Shown here piece after piece: positions 54,736 to 63,355 of a stretch of 64,000 nt of DNA (its first letter is position 1; the number at the start of each line of letters is the position of its first letter). The notes beneath the pieces were generated by a model. That model did no database searches. It saw only the letters and a list, made by a program, of their open reading frames with translations, and was not told the DNA's origin. Source of the DNA: an uncultured Clostridium sp. (GTDB lineage Bacteria > Bacillota > Clostridia > Clostridiales > Clostridiaceae); assembly GCA_900543325.1 (NCBI GenBank), contig UQQU01000002.1, forward strand, positions 1 through 64,000, given 5' to 3'. The position numbers were made by a program, and so were the translations under genes.

Positions 54736-55239
54736 CTATTTTAATAAAAACTCTCTTATTACTTTTACTTTTAATATTATATACGCAATTATACTTCCTA
54801 CAATAGAACTTAATGAAAATGGAGCAATATAAACAAATAATGCAACTTCCTTTCCTAATAAAATTGCTGCTATCGGATAGGCAAGTAAGGCACCTATTAT
54901 CCCTGTGCCAATAACTTCACCAACTACTGCTACCTCTATCTTTTTAAATTTCCTATATAAAATTGATGCTAAAAACACTCCCACCATACTACCTGGAAAG
55001 GCTAATAAGCTTCCAGTACCTAAAATATTTCTAAGTAACGATGATATAAATGCACAAGAAACTCCATAAACTGGACCTAAAGTTATTCCAGCAATAACAT
55101 TAACAAAATGCTGTACTGGCGATGCCTTTGCTCCTAATACTGGTATAGAAAATGTTCCTAGAACTGTTGCTATAGCAATTAATATCCCACTTAATACTAT
55201 TTTTTGTGTAGTTTTATCTTTATTTTTAGCTATCTCCAT
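54736..55239 (-). CDS. thiW: ThiW, ECF-type S-component for a thiazole precursor
   Basis: A 167-residue membrane protein with five to six helices. The conserved segment KASPVQHFVNVIAGITLGPVYG (about 37-58) and RNILGTGSLLAFPGSMVGVFLA match ThiW, proposed to bring in the thiamine thiazole moiety with a shared energy-coupling module. GGAGG is near the ATG. It is last gene of the riboswitch-controlled operon, fitting the thiM/thiE salvage function. The ECF ATPases are not in the window. Confidence 0.9.
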   Translation of the reverse strand: MEIAKNKDKTTQKIVLSGILIAIATVLGTFSIPVLGAKASPVQHFVNVIAGITLGPVYGVSCAFISSLLRNILGTGSLLAFPGSMVGVFLASILYRKFKKIEVAVVGEVIGTGIIGALLAYPIAAILLGKEVALFVYIAPFSLSSIVGSIIAYIILKVKVIREFLLK

Positions 55240-55281
55240 ATTTCCTCCTTTAATATCATTAATTAAAATAAGATTATTATT

Positions 55282-55893
55282 TTATATTTTCTCAATCCAT
55301 TTTTCACATTCTAATTTTATGTTCTCAGCTCCAAGTATTGCAGATACAACTGCATACCCATCTACATTACACTCTTTTAATTTATCAATATTACTTAGTG
55401 ATAATCCTCCAATAGCTACTACTGGTAATTTAATCAATTCTTTTATTTCTTTTAATTTTTCTATAGATACAGATTTTGCATCAAGCTTAGTTCTTGTTGT
55501 AAACATAGCTCCGACACCAAGATAATCAGCCCCATTTTCTTTAGCTGTTAAAGCCTCTTCTACTGTTCTTGCTGATACTCCCACTATCTTATCTTCTCCT
55601 ATAAGCTCTCTAACTTTATTGGCTGGTATATCACTTTGTCCAACATGAACACCATCAGCATCACAAAGCATTGCAATATCTACCCTATCATTAATAATAA
55701 ACTTCACATTATATTTTTTAGTTAATTCTCTAAGCTTAATTGCCTTCTCTAAAAACTCTTTTCCACTGGCATTTTTTTCTCTTAGTTGAAGCATAGTTAC
55801 TCCACCTTTTAATGCTTCTTCAATACTATTGTAAAAATCTCTACCTCTTAAAATATCTGAATCTGTTACTAAATAAAATTTTAATTCTTTCAT
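55282..55893 (-). CDS. thiE: Thiamine phosphate synthase
   Basis: A 203-residue TIM-barrel enzyme coupling HMP pyrophosphate with thiazole phosphate. Motifs: MLQLREKNASGKEFL (about 35), FIINDRVDIAMLCDADGVHVGQSD (about 64-87), GVSARTVEEA and VVAIGGLS. The length is typical. It is preceded by GAGGG at a normal distance and follows thiT by 26 nt. It completes thiamine monophosphate synthesis from products of ThiD and ThiM. Confidence 0.95.
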   Translation of the reverse strand: MKELKFYLVTDSDILRGRDFYNSIEEALKGGVTMLQLREKNASGKEFLEKAIKLRELTKKYNVKFIINDRVDIAMLCDADGVHVGQSDIPANKVRELIGEDKIVGVSARTVEEALTAKENGADYLGVGAMFTTRTKLDAKSVSIEKLKEIKELIKLPVVAIGGLSLSNIDKLKECNVDGYAVVSAILGAENIKLECEKWIEKI

Positions 55894-55919
55894 TTTTATT
55901 CCCTCTTAACTTCAATATT

Positions 55920-56525
55920 TTATGCTGCAGTATCTTTTATACTAACTTCTTTTTTAAATCGCTTTAAAGGAATTATTGATATAAGAACTGTACATAAAAT
56001 TCCTTCAACACCTGCACTTGTAAAATTATATAAGAATGAATAAAGATAAGGATTCATTCCCTCTGGTGCAAATTGTGCAAAAAATACTACCCCTGATACA
56101 AAATAGGAAAATACACTTAAAGTAACTGCAAATAATGATCCTAAAATTATTTTATATTTTTTATCACTTCCAAAAATACATGTAAATCCTAATGCCATTG
56201 GTCCAAATAAACAATCTAAGAAAAATTGTATTGGATGTATTACATAGGCTCCATTTAATAAAGATAAAAGTCCCCATATTAATCCACCTGTAACCCCAGC
56301 AGTTCTACCATATAATAATGAAAGAACCATTATTGGTAACATAGAAAATAGTGCTATTCCTCCACCTTGAGGATATTTTACAAATTGGATTAACCCAAGC
56401 ATAAATGATAATCCACTCATCATTGCAATTACTATCATTTTCTTAGTTGTTATAGGATTTTTTTTCAAATCTCTAAAATATAATGCAAATATTATTACTG
56501 ATATTACCCCAATAAAAATTACCAT
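55920..56525 (-). CDS. thiT: ThiT, thiamine ECF transporter S-component
   Basis: A 201-residue membrane protein with six helices. KMIVIAMMSGLSFMLGLIQF and LSLLYGRTAGVTGGLIWGLLSLL are typical of ThiT/YuaJ, which binds thiamine and uses the shared ECF module. Start: two candidate ATGs. The one at 56525 has 10-nt spacing from GGTGGAG and is preferred. The ATG at 56534 lies within 2 nt of the RBS. It has TPP-operon context. Confidence 0.9.
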   Translation of the reverse strand: MVIFIGVISVIIFALYFRDLKKNPITTKKMIVIAMMSGLSFMLGLIQFVKYPQGGGIALFSMLPIMVLSLLYGRTAGVTGGLIWGLLSLLNGAYVIHPIQFFLDCLFGPMALGFTCIFGSDKKYKIILGSLFAVTLSVFSYFVSGVVFFAQFAPEGMNPYLYSFLYNFTSAGVEGILCTVLISIIPLKRFKKEVSIKDTAA

Positions 56526-56554
56526 ATCAATCATTCTCCACCTTAACAATTAAT

Positions 56555-57208
56555 TTATTTATTTGCCATATTCCAAAAATCCATCTCATAAAGACTGGAT
56601 TTTATAAAAATATCTTTTAATCTTTCTTTTTCCACTTCTGATACGTTTTTGCATATTTCATCAATATAATTAATCCATTCTTCAGTACATTGTCTAAATT
56701 CTTCTGAAGCATACTCCTTTATCCATGGAGCATAAAAGTTTTCTTCTAATCTATCCTTATATGTTTCATATAGATATTTTCCGATATAATAATAACTCCA
56801 TGTACACGGCATTATTGTCATTGCAATATCCTTTGAATCACCTTTTAATGCAATTCCAAGCATATAATTTGTATAACTTGCAGTTGTTAACTCAACTTTA
56901 TACTTTTCTACCTCATCTGTACTTAACCCAAATCCTTTTAAATAATTAACATGAACTGCAGTTTCATCATCTAAAACACCTTTTATTGATTCATGATAAA
57001 ACTTCATTTCTTTCATAGTTCTAGCCTTAACTAATCCCATTGCAAAAACTTTAGCATAATCTTTTAAATATAAATAATCTTGAATTAAATAATTCTTAAA
57101 CTTCTCTTTATCTAAAGTTCCTTCACCTATTCCTTTTACAAAAGGATGTTTTAAATATTCATCCCAAATCTCTTTAACTTCATCAAATAACTCTTCTGAA
57201 AACTTCAT
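56555..57208 (-). CDS. tenA: TenA, thiaminase II / aminopyrimidine aminohydrolase
   Basis: A 217-residue all-helical enzyme that salvages the pyrimidine part of degraded thiamine. Motifs: HPFVKGIGEGTLDKEKFKNYLIQDYLYLKDYAK and the active-site Cys in TIMPCTWSYYYIGKY (about 130). Start: the ATG at 57208 follows the thiM stop after one base, and the AAGGA RBS is inside thiM. An upstream ATG at 57226 is part of thiM and less likely. Confidence 0.92.
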   Translation of the reverse strand: MKFSEELFDEVKEIWDEYLKHPFVKGIGEGTLDKEKFKNYLIQDYLYLKDYAKVFAMGLVKARTMKEMKFYHESIKGVLDDETAVHVNYLKGFGLSTDEVEKYKVELTTASYTNYMLGIALKGDSKDIAMTIMPCTWSYYYIGKYLYETYKDRLEENFYAPWIKEYASEEFRQCTEEWINYIDEICKNVSEVEKERLKDIFIKSSLYEMDFWNMANK

Positions 57209-57209
57209 A

Positions 57210-58019
57210 CTATTCAATCCTTCCATACTCTTTTAGTTTATCAATATTCATTTCATAAACATTATTCATAAGTTCTTCTTTAAAAGTTCCTATTGCTATA
57301 TTATCTTTATCTGCTAACTCTCCACTTACTGCCATAGTAAGAACTCCCATAGCAACTGCTTCTAGCTTTTTGAAATTATCTCTTTTCCTACCTTCCAGAC
57401 TGTTATATGCTCCTAAATAACTACCTATTAAACTTCCTGTCATACAGCCAGTACCTGTTATACTTTTTAACTTTGAAGTTCCATTAAATATCTTTATAAC
57501 TGTATTACCATCACTAATAAAATCAACTTTTCCAGTAGCTACTACTATACATCCAAGCTTTTTAGCTACCTTTTTAATAACTTCTGATATATCTTCTCCA
57601 TCATCAAAGGAATCAACACCTTGTCCTCTTACATCTAAACCACCAATAAACTTTATTTCTGCTATATTTCCCTTAACAACATCAAACTTAATTTCATTTA
57701 AAAGTTTATTTGTAAAATCAGTTCTAGTTTTCGTAGCAAAAACTCCTACTGGATCTAAAATAACAGGTTTATTAAATTTATTAGCTGCTTTCCCTGCTTT
57801 AACAAATAAATCTAATCTATTTGAATTCATAGTTCCTATATTAATAACTACAGAACTTGCAATACTTACAATTTCTTCAACCTCTTCATTTGAATAGCTC
57901 ATTAATGGGCTTGCTCCTAATGCAAGAGTAATATTAGCACAATCATTTATAGTAACTTCATTGGTATAATGAAGCACTAATGGATTTATTTTTTTTACTT
58001 TATTAATTAATTCAAACAT
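57210..58019 (-). CDS. thiM: Hydroxyethylthiazole kinase
   Basis: A 269-residue ribokinase-like enzyme that phosphorylates 4-methyl-5-(2-hydroxyethyl)thiazole. Motifs: HYTNEVTINDCANITLALGASPLMS at the N-terminus, KPVILDPVGVFATKTR, and the anion-hole/catalytic TGTGCMTGSLIG (about 187-198). RBS AAGGA. 16 nt after thiD. It provides the salvaged thiazole phosphate for ThiE. Confidence 0.95.
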   Translation of the reverse strand: MFELINKVKKINPLVLHYTNEVTINDCANITLALGASPLMSYSNEEVEEIVSIASSVVINIGTMNSNRLDLFVKAGKAANKFNKPVILDPVGVFATKTRTDFTNKLLNEIKFDVVKGNIAEIKFIGGLDVRGQGVDSFDDGEDISEVIKKVAKKLGCIVVATGKVDFISDGNTVIKIFNGTSKLKSITGTGCMTGSLIGSYLGAYNSLEGRKRDNFKKLEAVAMGVLTMAVSGELADKDNIAIGTFKEELMNNVYEMNIDKLKEYGRIE

Positions 58020-58035
58020 CTTAACTAGTCCTTTC

Positions 58036-58839
58036 TTATTTTAAATCTTTAAATTTATAAAAATGATTTACTGGACCTACACCTTTTCCAATATCAAAAC
58101 TTTCTCTTATTGCTTCAGTTATATATTCTTTACTTAACTTTACTGCTTCAACTATGTTATATCCTAAAGCTAAGTGAGAAGTTATTGCTGATGATAAGGT
58201 GCATCCTGTTCCATGAGTGTTTTTTCTATCTAATCTTTCTTGTTTATAAACCTCAAAAGTATCCTTACCTATTAATACATCAACAGCATCACCTTCAAGA
58301 TGACCACCTTTCATTAATACATACTTAGGTCCTAACTCTAATATTTTTTTACCAGCTTCTCTCATATTATCTACATTATTTATTTTTATTCCTGTAATCT
58401 CCTCTGCCTCTGGTGTATTTGGAGTAATTATATATGCCATAGGTATAAGTTCTTCAATTAAAGTTTTCTTTGCTTCTGGTTTTAATAGTGAATATCCACT
58501 TTTAGATATCATAACTGGATCTACTACTAAATATTTAGGAGTATATTTTTTTAATTGATTTACAATTGTATAAATAATTTCTGGACTAGATACCATTCCT
58601 ATTTTTACTGCTGCAGGCTCTATATCTTCAAATACAACTTCTATTTGCTTTTCAATTATTTCTTTACTTAAATCTTCTACAAGAAATACTCCCTGTGTAT
58701 TTTGAGCTGTTATTGCAGTTATTACACTCATTCCATAAGTTCCAATTGCACTAAATGTTTTTAAATCGGCTTGTACACCTGCCCCTCCTGATGAATCTGA
58801 ACCAGCTATTGTTAATGTTGGTATTTTATAATTTCTCAT
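58036..58839 (-). CDS. thiD: HMP / HMP-phosphate kinase
   Basis: A 267-residue ribokinase-fold kinase acting twice on hydroxymethylpyrimidine. N-terminal [20 protein letters not shown] is diagnostic, and the C-terminal [13 protein letters not shown] carries the catalytic Asp-equivalent region (Thr-Gly-Cys). It is first gene of the operon, 42 nt downstream of the riboswitch's intrinsic terminator. RBS AAGGAG. With ThiM, TenA and ThiE this gives a salvage-only thiamine pathway in the window (no thiC or thiG). Confidence 0.95.
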   Translation of the reverse strand: MRNYKIPTLTIAGSDSSGGAGVQADLKTFSAIGTYGMSVITAITAQNTQGVFLVEDLSKEIIEKQIEVVFEDIEPAAVKIGMVSSPEIIYTIVNQLKKYTPKYLVVDPVMISKSGYSLLKPEAKKTLIEELIPMAYIITPNTPEAEEITGIKINNVDNMREAGKKILELGPKYVLMKGGHLEGDAVDVLIGKDTFEVYKQERLDRKNTHGTGCTLSSAITSHLALGYNIVEAVKLSKEYITEAIRESFDIGKGVGPVNHFYKFKDLK

Positions 58840-58880
58840 TTTTTCTTCTCCTTTAAAATCTTAAATTTAAATATATAAAT

Positions 58881-58914
58881 AAAAAAACAGCTATACTCCA
58901 CTGGAATATAGCTG
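58881..58914 (-). terminator. Intrinsic terminator of the TPP riboswitch
   Basis: CAGCTATA...TATAGCTG stem (58888-58914) followed on the minus strand by seven T, located between the aptamer and thiD. Ligand binding presumably favours this stem, and an alternative pairing with the 105-nt spacer would read through. Confidence 0.9.
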
Positions 58915-59020
58915 CATGATTACAAATAATATATAAACTTTTCTACAATATATAATATAAAATACTTGTATATAACAAAATTTCACAATAAAATTGTAGG
59001 TTTATTTTAAGTATACATTA

Positions 59021-59106
59021 ATAAGCTTTCCTACGCTGGTATTATCCAGATCAGGTACAAGGGTTAATAATAATTTATTTCTCAGCCTTATGGCACCCCT
59101 AGCATT
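59021..59106 (-). ncRNA. TPP (thi-box) riboswitch aptamer
   Basis: The minus strand carries the diagnostic blocks GGGGTGCC, GGCTGAGA, ACCCTTGTACCTGATCTGG and ATAATACCAGCGTAGG in the right order and spacing. It controls the thiD-thiM-tenA-thiT-thiE-thiW operon by transcription termination. Confidence 0.97.
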
Positions 59107-59128
59107 TTTATTTAATTATTACATTTTA

Positions 59129-59156
59129 ATTATATTACTTTGTATTTTATTGTCAA
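59129..59156 (-). promoter_or_regulatory. Promoter of the thiamine operon
   Basis: Minus strand: perfect -35 TTGACA (59151-59156), 16-nt spacer, perfect -10 TATAAT (59129-59134), about 20 nt before the riboswitch. Confidence 0.85.
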
Positions 59157-59271
59157 TATTTTCTAATATTTTTCTTTTATTTCTTTTATTTTGTTTGCAC
59201 TTTATTAACTTATTTATTATTATATATATTAATATTTGCATATACTAATAAAAAAATAAGGAGGTTTTTTA

Positions 59272-60000
59272 ATGTCAAGAAGAGCTGCATTTTTTGATAT
59301 AGACGGAACAATATATAGAGAAGGACTTATTACTGAAGTATTTAAAAAAATAATTAAATATGATTTAGTTGATGAAAATAAGTGGTTTAAAGAAGTAAAA
59401 CCTGCTTATATTAATTGGGATAAAAGACAAGGTGATTATGATACTTATCTTTTAAAAATGGTTGATGTATATACCGAAGCAATTAAAGGATTAGATAAAT
59501 ACCATATAGATTATATTGCTAAAAAAGTTATTGAACAAAAAGGTGACAGAGTTTATACATTCTCAAGAGAAAGAATTAAATGGCACAAAGATAATGGAGA
59601 TATTGTTATTGCTATTTCAGGTTCTCCTATAGAGCTAGTTAGAGAAATGTCCTTAAAATATCATATGGATGACTATAGAGGTACAATCTATGAATTAGAT
59701 AAAGATAATAAATATAATGGATATATTACTCCTATGTGGGATTCTGAAAGCAAAAAGAAAGCTATTAAGGAATTATGTGAAAAATATAATATAGATTTAA
59801 GTGAAAGCTATGCTTACGGTGATACTGCTGGTGATTTTACAATGTTTAAGTCTGTTGGAATACCTTATGCTATGAATCCAACAAGGGAACTTATAACAAA
59901 AATTATGGATGATGAAGATTTAAAAAAGAAAATTAATATCATTGTTGAAAGAAAAGATGTTACTTATAAACTTGATGTAAACTGTCTAAATATTTTATAA
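59272..60000 (+). CDS. HAD-superfamily IB phosphatase
   Basis: A 242-residue soluble phosphatase of the phosphoserine-phosphatase-like IB group. Motif I is FFDIDGTIY (Asp9, Asp11), motif II IAISGSP, motif III Lys in SKKKA and motif IV YGDTAGDFTMF. An all-helical cap occupies about 15-100. The RBS AAGGAGG is strong. It is divergent from the thiamine operon. The in vivo substrate is unknown (candidates are phosphoserine or small phosphate esters). Confidence 0.92.
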   Translation: MSRRAAFFDIDGTIYREGLITEVFKKIIKYDLVDENKWFKEVKPAYINWDKRQGDYDTYLLKMVDVYTEAIKGLDKYHIDYIAKKVIEQKGDRVYTFSRERIKWHKDNGDIVIAISGSPIELVREMSLKYHMDDYRGTIYELDKDNKYNGYITPMWDSESKKKAIKELCEKYNIDLSESYAYGDTAGDFTMFKSVGIPYAMNPTRELITKIMDDEDLKKKINIIVERKDVTYKLDVNCLNIL

Positions 60001-60007
60001 AATTTAA

Positions 60008-60033
60008 TTAGGAACTCATTATTGAGTTCCTAA
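60008..60033. terminator. Convergent hairpin, probable terminator
   Basis: Perfect TTAGGAACTCA/TGAGTTCCTAA stem between the HAD phosphatase and the DUF2232 gene. The T-runs are weak on both strands. Confidence 0.6.
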
Positions 60034-60071
60034 AAATATATTCTATTTACTTCTATTATGTAAACTTTATT

Positions 60072-61031
60072 TTATCTTTTTATTAGAGTATTATCTAACA
60101 TACTAATCTGCATTTCCCTTAACTTCATAAAATAATTAATTACTAAACTAGATATAACTAGTATAATAAATGTAAATTTGAAGTTAATTAATAGCATATA
60201 AATCAATATTAACCATATAATTTGCGACATTTCCTTTGATTTAACCTTTAATGATACTCCTTTAATAACAAATGAAAGCGAATCTTTTAATATAAAATAT
60301 ATAACTACTACTCTTATTGCCATTACAACAATTTTAAAATATACAAAATTAAATTCAAATCCTGTAGCATTTAATATTTCATATAAAATCAAATATACAA
60401 TACCAAATATATATGTTTTTTTACTGCAACATATATATGCTCCATACTTTTTAAAGTTACTAATAATCATATACTTTTCATTAGTACTTTCATTTAATAT
60501 ATTAAGCTTTTTACCGATAAATAAAGCTCCTATATAAGCTATCAATATTGTACTTATAGGAATTGTAGCAACGAATATACTAAATATAATAGACATATAC
60601 TCTTCATTTAAAGGAAATAAAGCTCTATATCCATCAAATTCTTTCATAAAACTATATCCTGTTAACTTTGAAAAATAGATATCAATTAACACCATAACAA
60701 AGCATCCTAGAATTGATGAATAAAGTAAGTCATCAAATATAGTTCCTTTTTTCCTTATAAAATATCCACATATTAATCCCATTATTATTCCTTGGCTCAT
60801 CCAAATAGCAGATGCTATATCTCCTACTGCTAATATTACAATAAGCAATGAAGTTGTTGATGATAATAAAGTATATCTGCTTCCTAACCTCATATATATT
60901 ACACAAATAAAAAGAGGAACAATCATATCAAGATATAATGTATATGCTATACCTGTATAAATTGCCATTATGCTAGTTACCACAAACATTGCAGATAACA
61001 TTGCTGCTTCCGTTAATTTTCTTGTGTTCAA
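60072..61031 (-). CDS. DUF2232 / YybS-like membrane protein
   Basis: A 319-residue protein with eight or so hydrophobic segments. The N-terminus MNTRKLTEAAMLSAMFVV resembles the start of ECF S-components, and the spacing of GYFIRKKGTIFDDLL and the C-terminal LREMQISMLDNTLIKR resembles DUF2232 (YybS) proteins. No catalytic motif. Function unknown. It is transcribed toward the HAD gene. A small ORF of 38 codons follows upstream on the same strand. Confidence 0.75.
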   Translation of the reverse strand: MNTRKLTEAAMLSAMFVVTSIMAIYTGIAYTLYLDMIVPLFICVIYMRLGSRYTLLSSTTSLLIVILAVGDIASAIWMSQGIIMGLICGYFIRKKGTIFDDLLYSSILGCFVMVLIDIYFSKLTGYSFMKEFDGYRALFPLNEEYMSIIFSIFVATIPISTILIAYIGALFIGKKLNILNESTNEKYMIISNFKKYGAYICCSKKTYIFGIVYLILYEILNATGFEFNFVYFKIVVMAIRVVVIYFILKDSLSFVIKGVSLKVKSKEMSQIIWLILIYMLLINFKFTFIILVISSLVINYFMKLREMQISMLDNTLIKR

Positions 61032-61151
61032 TTTTAATTCACCACACTTATCTTTTTTAGAAAACTCTTTAAAATCAAAAAGGTTATTCTATATCTTAAG
61101 TTCTTTAATCAATTATACTACTTTCTTTTAAAGTTAAAAGTAAAATTTATT

Positions 61152-61268
61152 TTAATTTTCTTTTATTAAAGTCTTTTCTTTATAATAATTCCTCAATCCT
61201 TCAAAAGTTGGATCAATACCTAATTTAAAACATTCCTCTACATAAGCTTTTAAAACATAAATACTCAT
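61152..61268 (-). CDS. Very small ORF (38 aa), hypothetical
   Basis: ATG at 61268 is preceded by AGAGGTG at about 8 nt. It encodes a short charged peptide beginning MSIYVLKAYVEECFKLG and containing DPTFEGLRNYYKEK, with helical character. No known family. Codon use resembles the neighbours and the RBS is good, but no comparative evidence is available. It lies in the 357-nt gap between the DUF2232 and exonuclease genes, in which I see nothing else certain. Confidence 0.5.
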   Translation of the reverse strand: MSIYVLKAYVEECFKLGIDPTFEGLRNYYKEKTLIKEN

Positions 61269-61388
61269 TTATTTAACACCTCTTTTTAAGACTTTTTTAT
61301 TAATTTATGTTTTAATATATGTAATAAGAGTTATGTAAATTACTAAAAATAATAAAAATAATAAAAAAATTTAATTTGTAGGTGAAAA

Positions 61389-62138
61389 ATGAACTATATA
61401 ATTTTTGATTTAGAATACAATCAACAACATCCTGATGATATTAATGCCTCAGAACCTAAACCACCATTATTATTTGAGATAATTCAAATTGGAGCAATAA
61501 AAATGTCTAAAGACTTAAAGCAAATTTCTATATTTAATTCTTTAGTTAAACCTAATATACACATAAAACTTCATCCTTATGTAGAGAACTTAACTAAAAT
61601 TAATATTGAAGATTTAAATAACTCTTCGGACTTTAAATCTGTTTATAGTGATTTTATTAATTTTATAGGAAAAGAAGAAAATATTCTTGTAGTATGGGGA
61701 AGCTCTGATATAAAAGAATTAATTAAAAATATAGAATTTTACAATCTTGATTCCTCCAAAATCTCAAATAAATATATAGATATTCAAAGTTATGCTAGCA
61801 AATTATTTAAGCTACCTAAAGGACAAAAGATAAGTTTAAAAAATGCCGTGGAAGCTCTTAATATTCCTGTTGAAGGTGACTTCCATGATGCTTTTTTCGA
61901 TGCTCACTATACTACTGAAGTGTTTAAAGCTATCTATACAAATAAACTATCTCCAAGTACCTTCATTAAAAGTACTGAAAAAAGACCTAAGGTAAAAAAA
62001 GAAAAACTTGATTCTGAAGCTTTAATAAAAGAATTTGAAAAAATCTATAACAGAAAAATGTCTAAAGAAGAAGTTAAGATGATTCGATTGGCATATTTTA
62101 TGGGTAAAACTAAACAATTTATTTTAAAAGATGAATAA
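61389..62138 (+). CDS. DEDDh 3'-5' exonuclease-type protein
   Basis: A 249-residue nuclease-fold protein. Exo I is FDLEYN (Asp7, Glu9), a middle Asp is found in WGSSDIKEL (about 116) and Exo III is FHDAFFDA (His/Asp, about 158-163), consistent with a DEDDh exonuclease like KapD-type domains. The C-terminal about 60 residues (EKRPKVKKEKLDSEALIKEF) form a charged helical tail. RBS AGGTG. Substrate DNA or RNA not predictable. The next gene starts 44 nt later in the same direction. Confidence 0.88.
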   Translation: MNYIIFDLEYNQQHPDDINASEPKPPLLFEIIQIGAIKMSKDLKQISIFNSLVKPNIHIKLHPYVENLTKINIEDLNNSSDFKSVYSDFINFIGKEENILVVWGSSDIKELIKNIEFYNLDSSKISNKYIDIQSYASKLFKLPKGQKISLKNAVEALNIPVEGDFHDAFFDAHYTTEVFKAIYTNKLSPSTFIKSTEKRPKVKKEKLDSEALIKEFEKIYNRKMSKEEVKMIRLAYFMGKTKQFILKDE

Positions 62139-62182
62139 TTTTCCAAAAAGTAGGTAACCTAATACTAAAGGAGGCTACGTCA

Positions 62183-63106
62183 ATGTTGCTTGTTTTAGTA
62201 AATATTATTTGGATACTTATAAAATTAATATTTTATACGCTATTTTCTTTAATTAAAGCAATATTTAAAATATTTGTTTTTATTTTTAAAAAACCATTAT
62301 TAAGATTTCCATTTTTACTTATTAATATTGGTTACTTACTTAAAATTAATTTTAATATTCTAGCAACTATATATTTTATTTACTTAATGCATTTATCTGC
62401 AATAAAATTTAACATTTATAATAAAATTTATGCTGATTTAAACTATATCTATAATAAAATACGTAATTCTTATAAAGTTTCAAATTGTTTAAAATCACTT
62501 AAAAATGATGGTATTATATTAAATAACATATATTTAGAAAATAATGATGATGATTCTTGCTCTATAGATGAGTTAGTAATTACTAATGGTGGTGTTTTTG
62601 CTATTAAAACATTAAATTATCCTTATAATAATTATACTGAATTTGATAAACCTAGTATACTTTCTTTAAATGGTGTTAAATATAAAAATGATACAATAAT
62701 AGATTTTAACTTAATAAATTCTATATCAGAAGAATGTTTAAAGTGCTATAACATTTTACAAGACATATTATCTTATGATATACCAATAACTAATATTATT
62801 GCTATTCCCCAAGAAAATTGTGTTGTAGAAGAAAACTCTTCATTAGAAACTCCAATTGTAACAGCTAAAGATTTGCCTTATTATATAAAAAATAAAATAA
62901 ATAAAACTGTTAATTATTCACCATTATTAATAAAAGAAAGTTTATTAGAAAATAAGATTTGGACTTTTGATATAGTTATTTCAAGGCTTCAAAGCTTTCT
63001 TAATCATAGTAAAACCACTATATTATTTTTTATTATATTTCTAGGTATATATTATATATATATAACTTTTATATCTTATATATTTTTTAAACTAATTACA
63101 TTATAA
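62183..63106 (+). CDS. Membrane protein with degenerate NERD-like domain
   Basis: A 307-residue protein. The N-terminal hydrophobic helices span about residues 1-70 (three segments). A soluble region (about 90-270) contains SIDELVITNGGVFAIKTLNY, which resembles the NERD signature (D-h-V-h-...-G-V-F-h-I-x-T-K-N), a nuclease-related domain. A C-terminal hydrophobic helix ends the protein. The catalytic acidic residues are not clearly conserved, so nuclease activity is uncertain. RBS AAGGAGG. Probably co-transcribed with the upstream exonuclease. Confidence 0.6.
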   Translation: MLLVLVNIIWILIKLIFYTLFSLIKAIFKIFVFIFKKPLLRFPFLLINIGYLLKINFNILATIYFIYLMHLSAIKFNIYNKIYADLNYIYNKIRNSYKVSNCLKSLKNDGIILNNIYLENNDDDSCSIDELVITNGGVFAIKTLNYPYNNYTEFDKPSILSLNGVKYKNDTIIDFNLINSISEECLKCYNILQDILSYDIPITNIIAIPQENCVVEENSSLETPIVTAKDLPYYIKNKINKTVNYSPLLIKESLLENKIWTFDIVISRLQSFLNHSKTTILFFIIFLGIYYIYITFISYIFFKLITL

Positions 63107-63113
63107 ATTATAT

Positions 63114-63164
63114 AAAAAAGTAACTAACTATTTATCATTAAAGATATATAAGTTAGTTACTTTT
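63114..63164 (+). terminator. Terminator of the NERD-like gene
   Basis: AAAAGTAACTAACT pairs with AGTTAGTTACTTTT. A T-rich tail TTTTATTTTAT follows on the plus strand. Confidence 0.8.
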
Positions 63165-63178
63165 ATTTTATAGTTAAA

Positions 63179-63331
63179 CTATCCTAACATTTCATATTTA
63201 TCCATATTAGTTTGTTTTACAATCTTATTGTAAACAACCTTTATATCATCTGCATTATTATCAAAAGCTAACGCTTCTACTAATGCATCTAAAATAATAA
63301 TTACTTCCTTCTCATCTAATTTTATATCCAC
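63179..63331 (-). CDS. Very small ORF (50 aa), hypothetical
   Basis: GTG at 63331 is preceded by an excellent RBS (GGAGGGG, 5 nt spacing). It encodes an acidic peptide (VDIKLDEKEVIIILDALVEA...KYEMLG) rich in helix-forming residues, with no cysteine or membrane segment. It is located 24 nt after the M3 peptidase stop on the same strand, so it is likely co-transcribed. No recognised family, but the RBS and codon use make it credible. Confidence 0.65.
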   Translation of the reverse strand: MDIKLDEKEVIIILDALVEALAFDNNADDIKVVYNKIVKQTNMDKYEMLG

Positions 63332-63355
63332 AAAATCCCCTCCATTCCTTAAATA

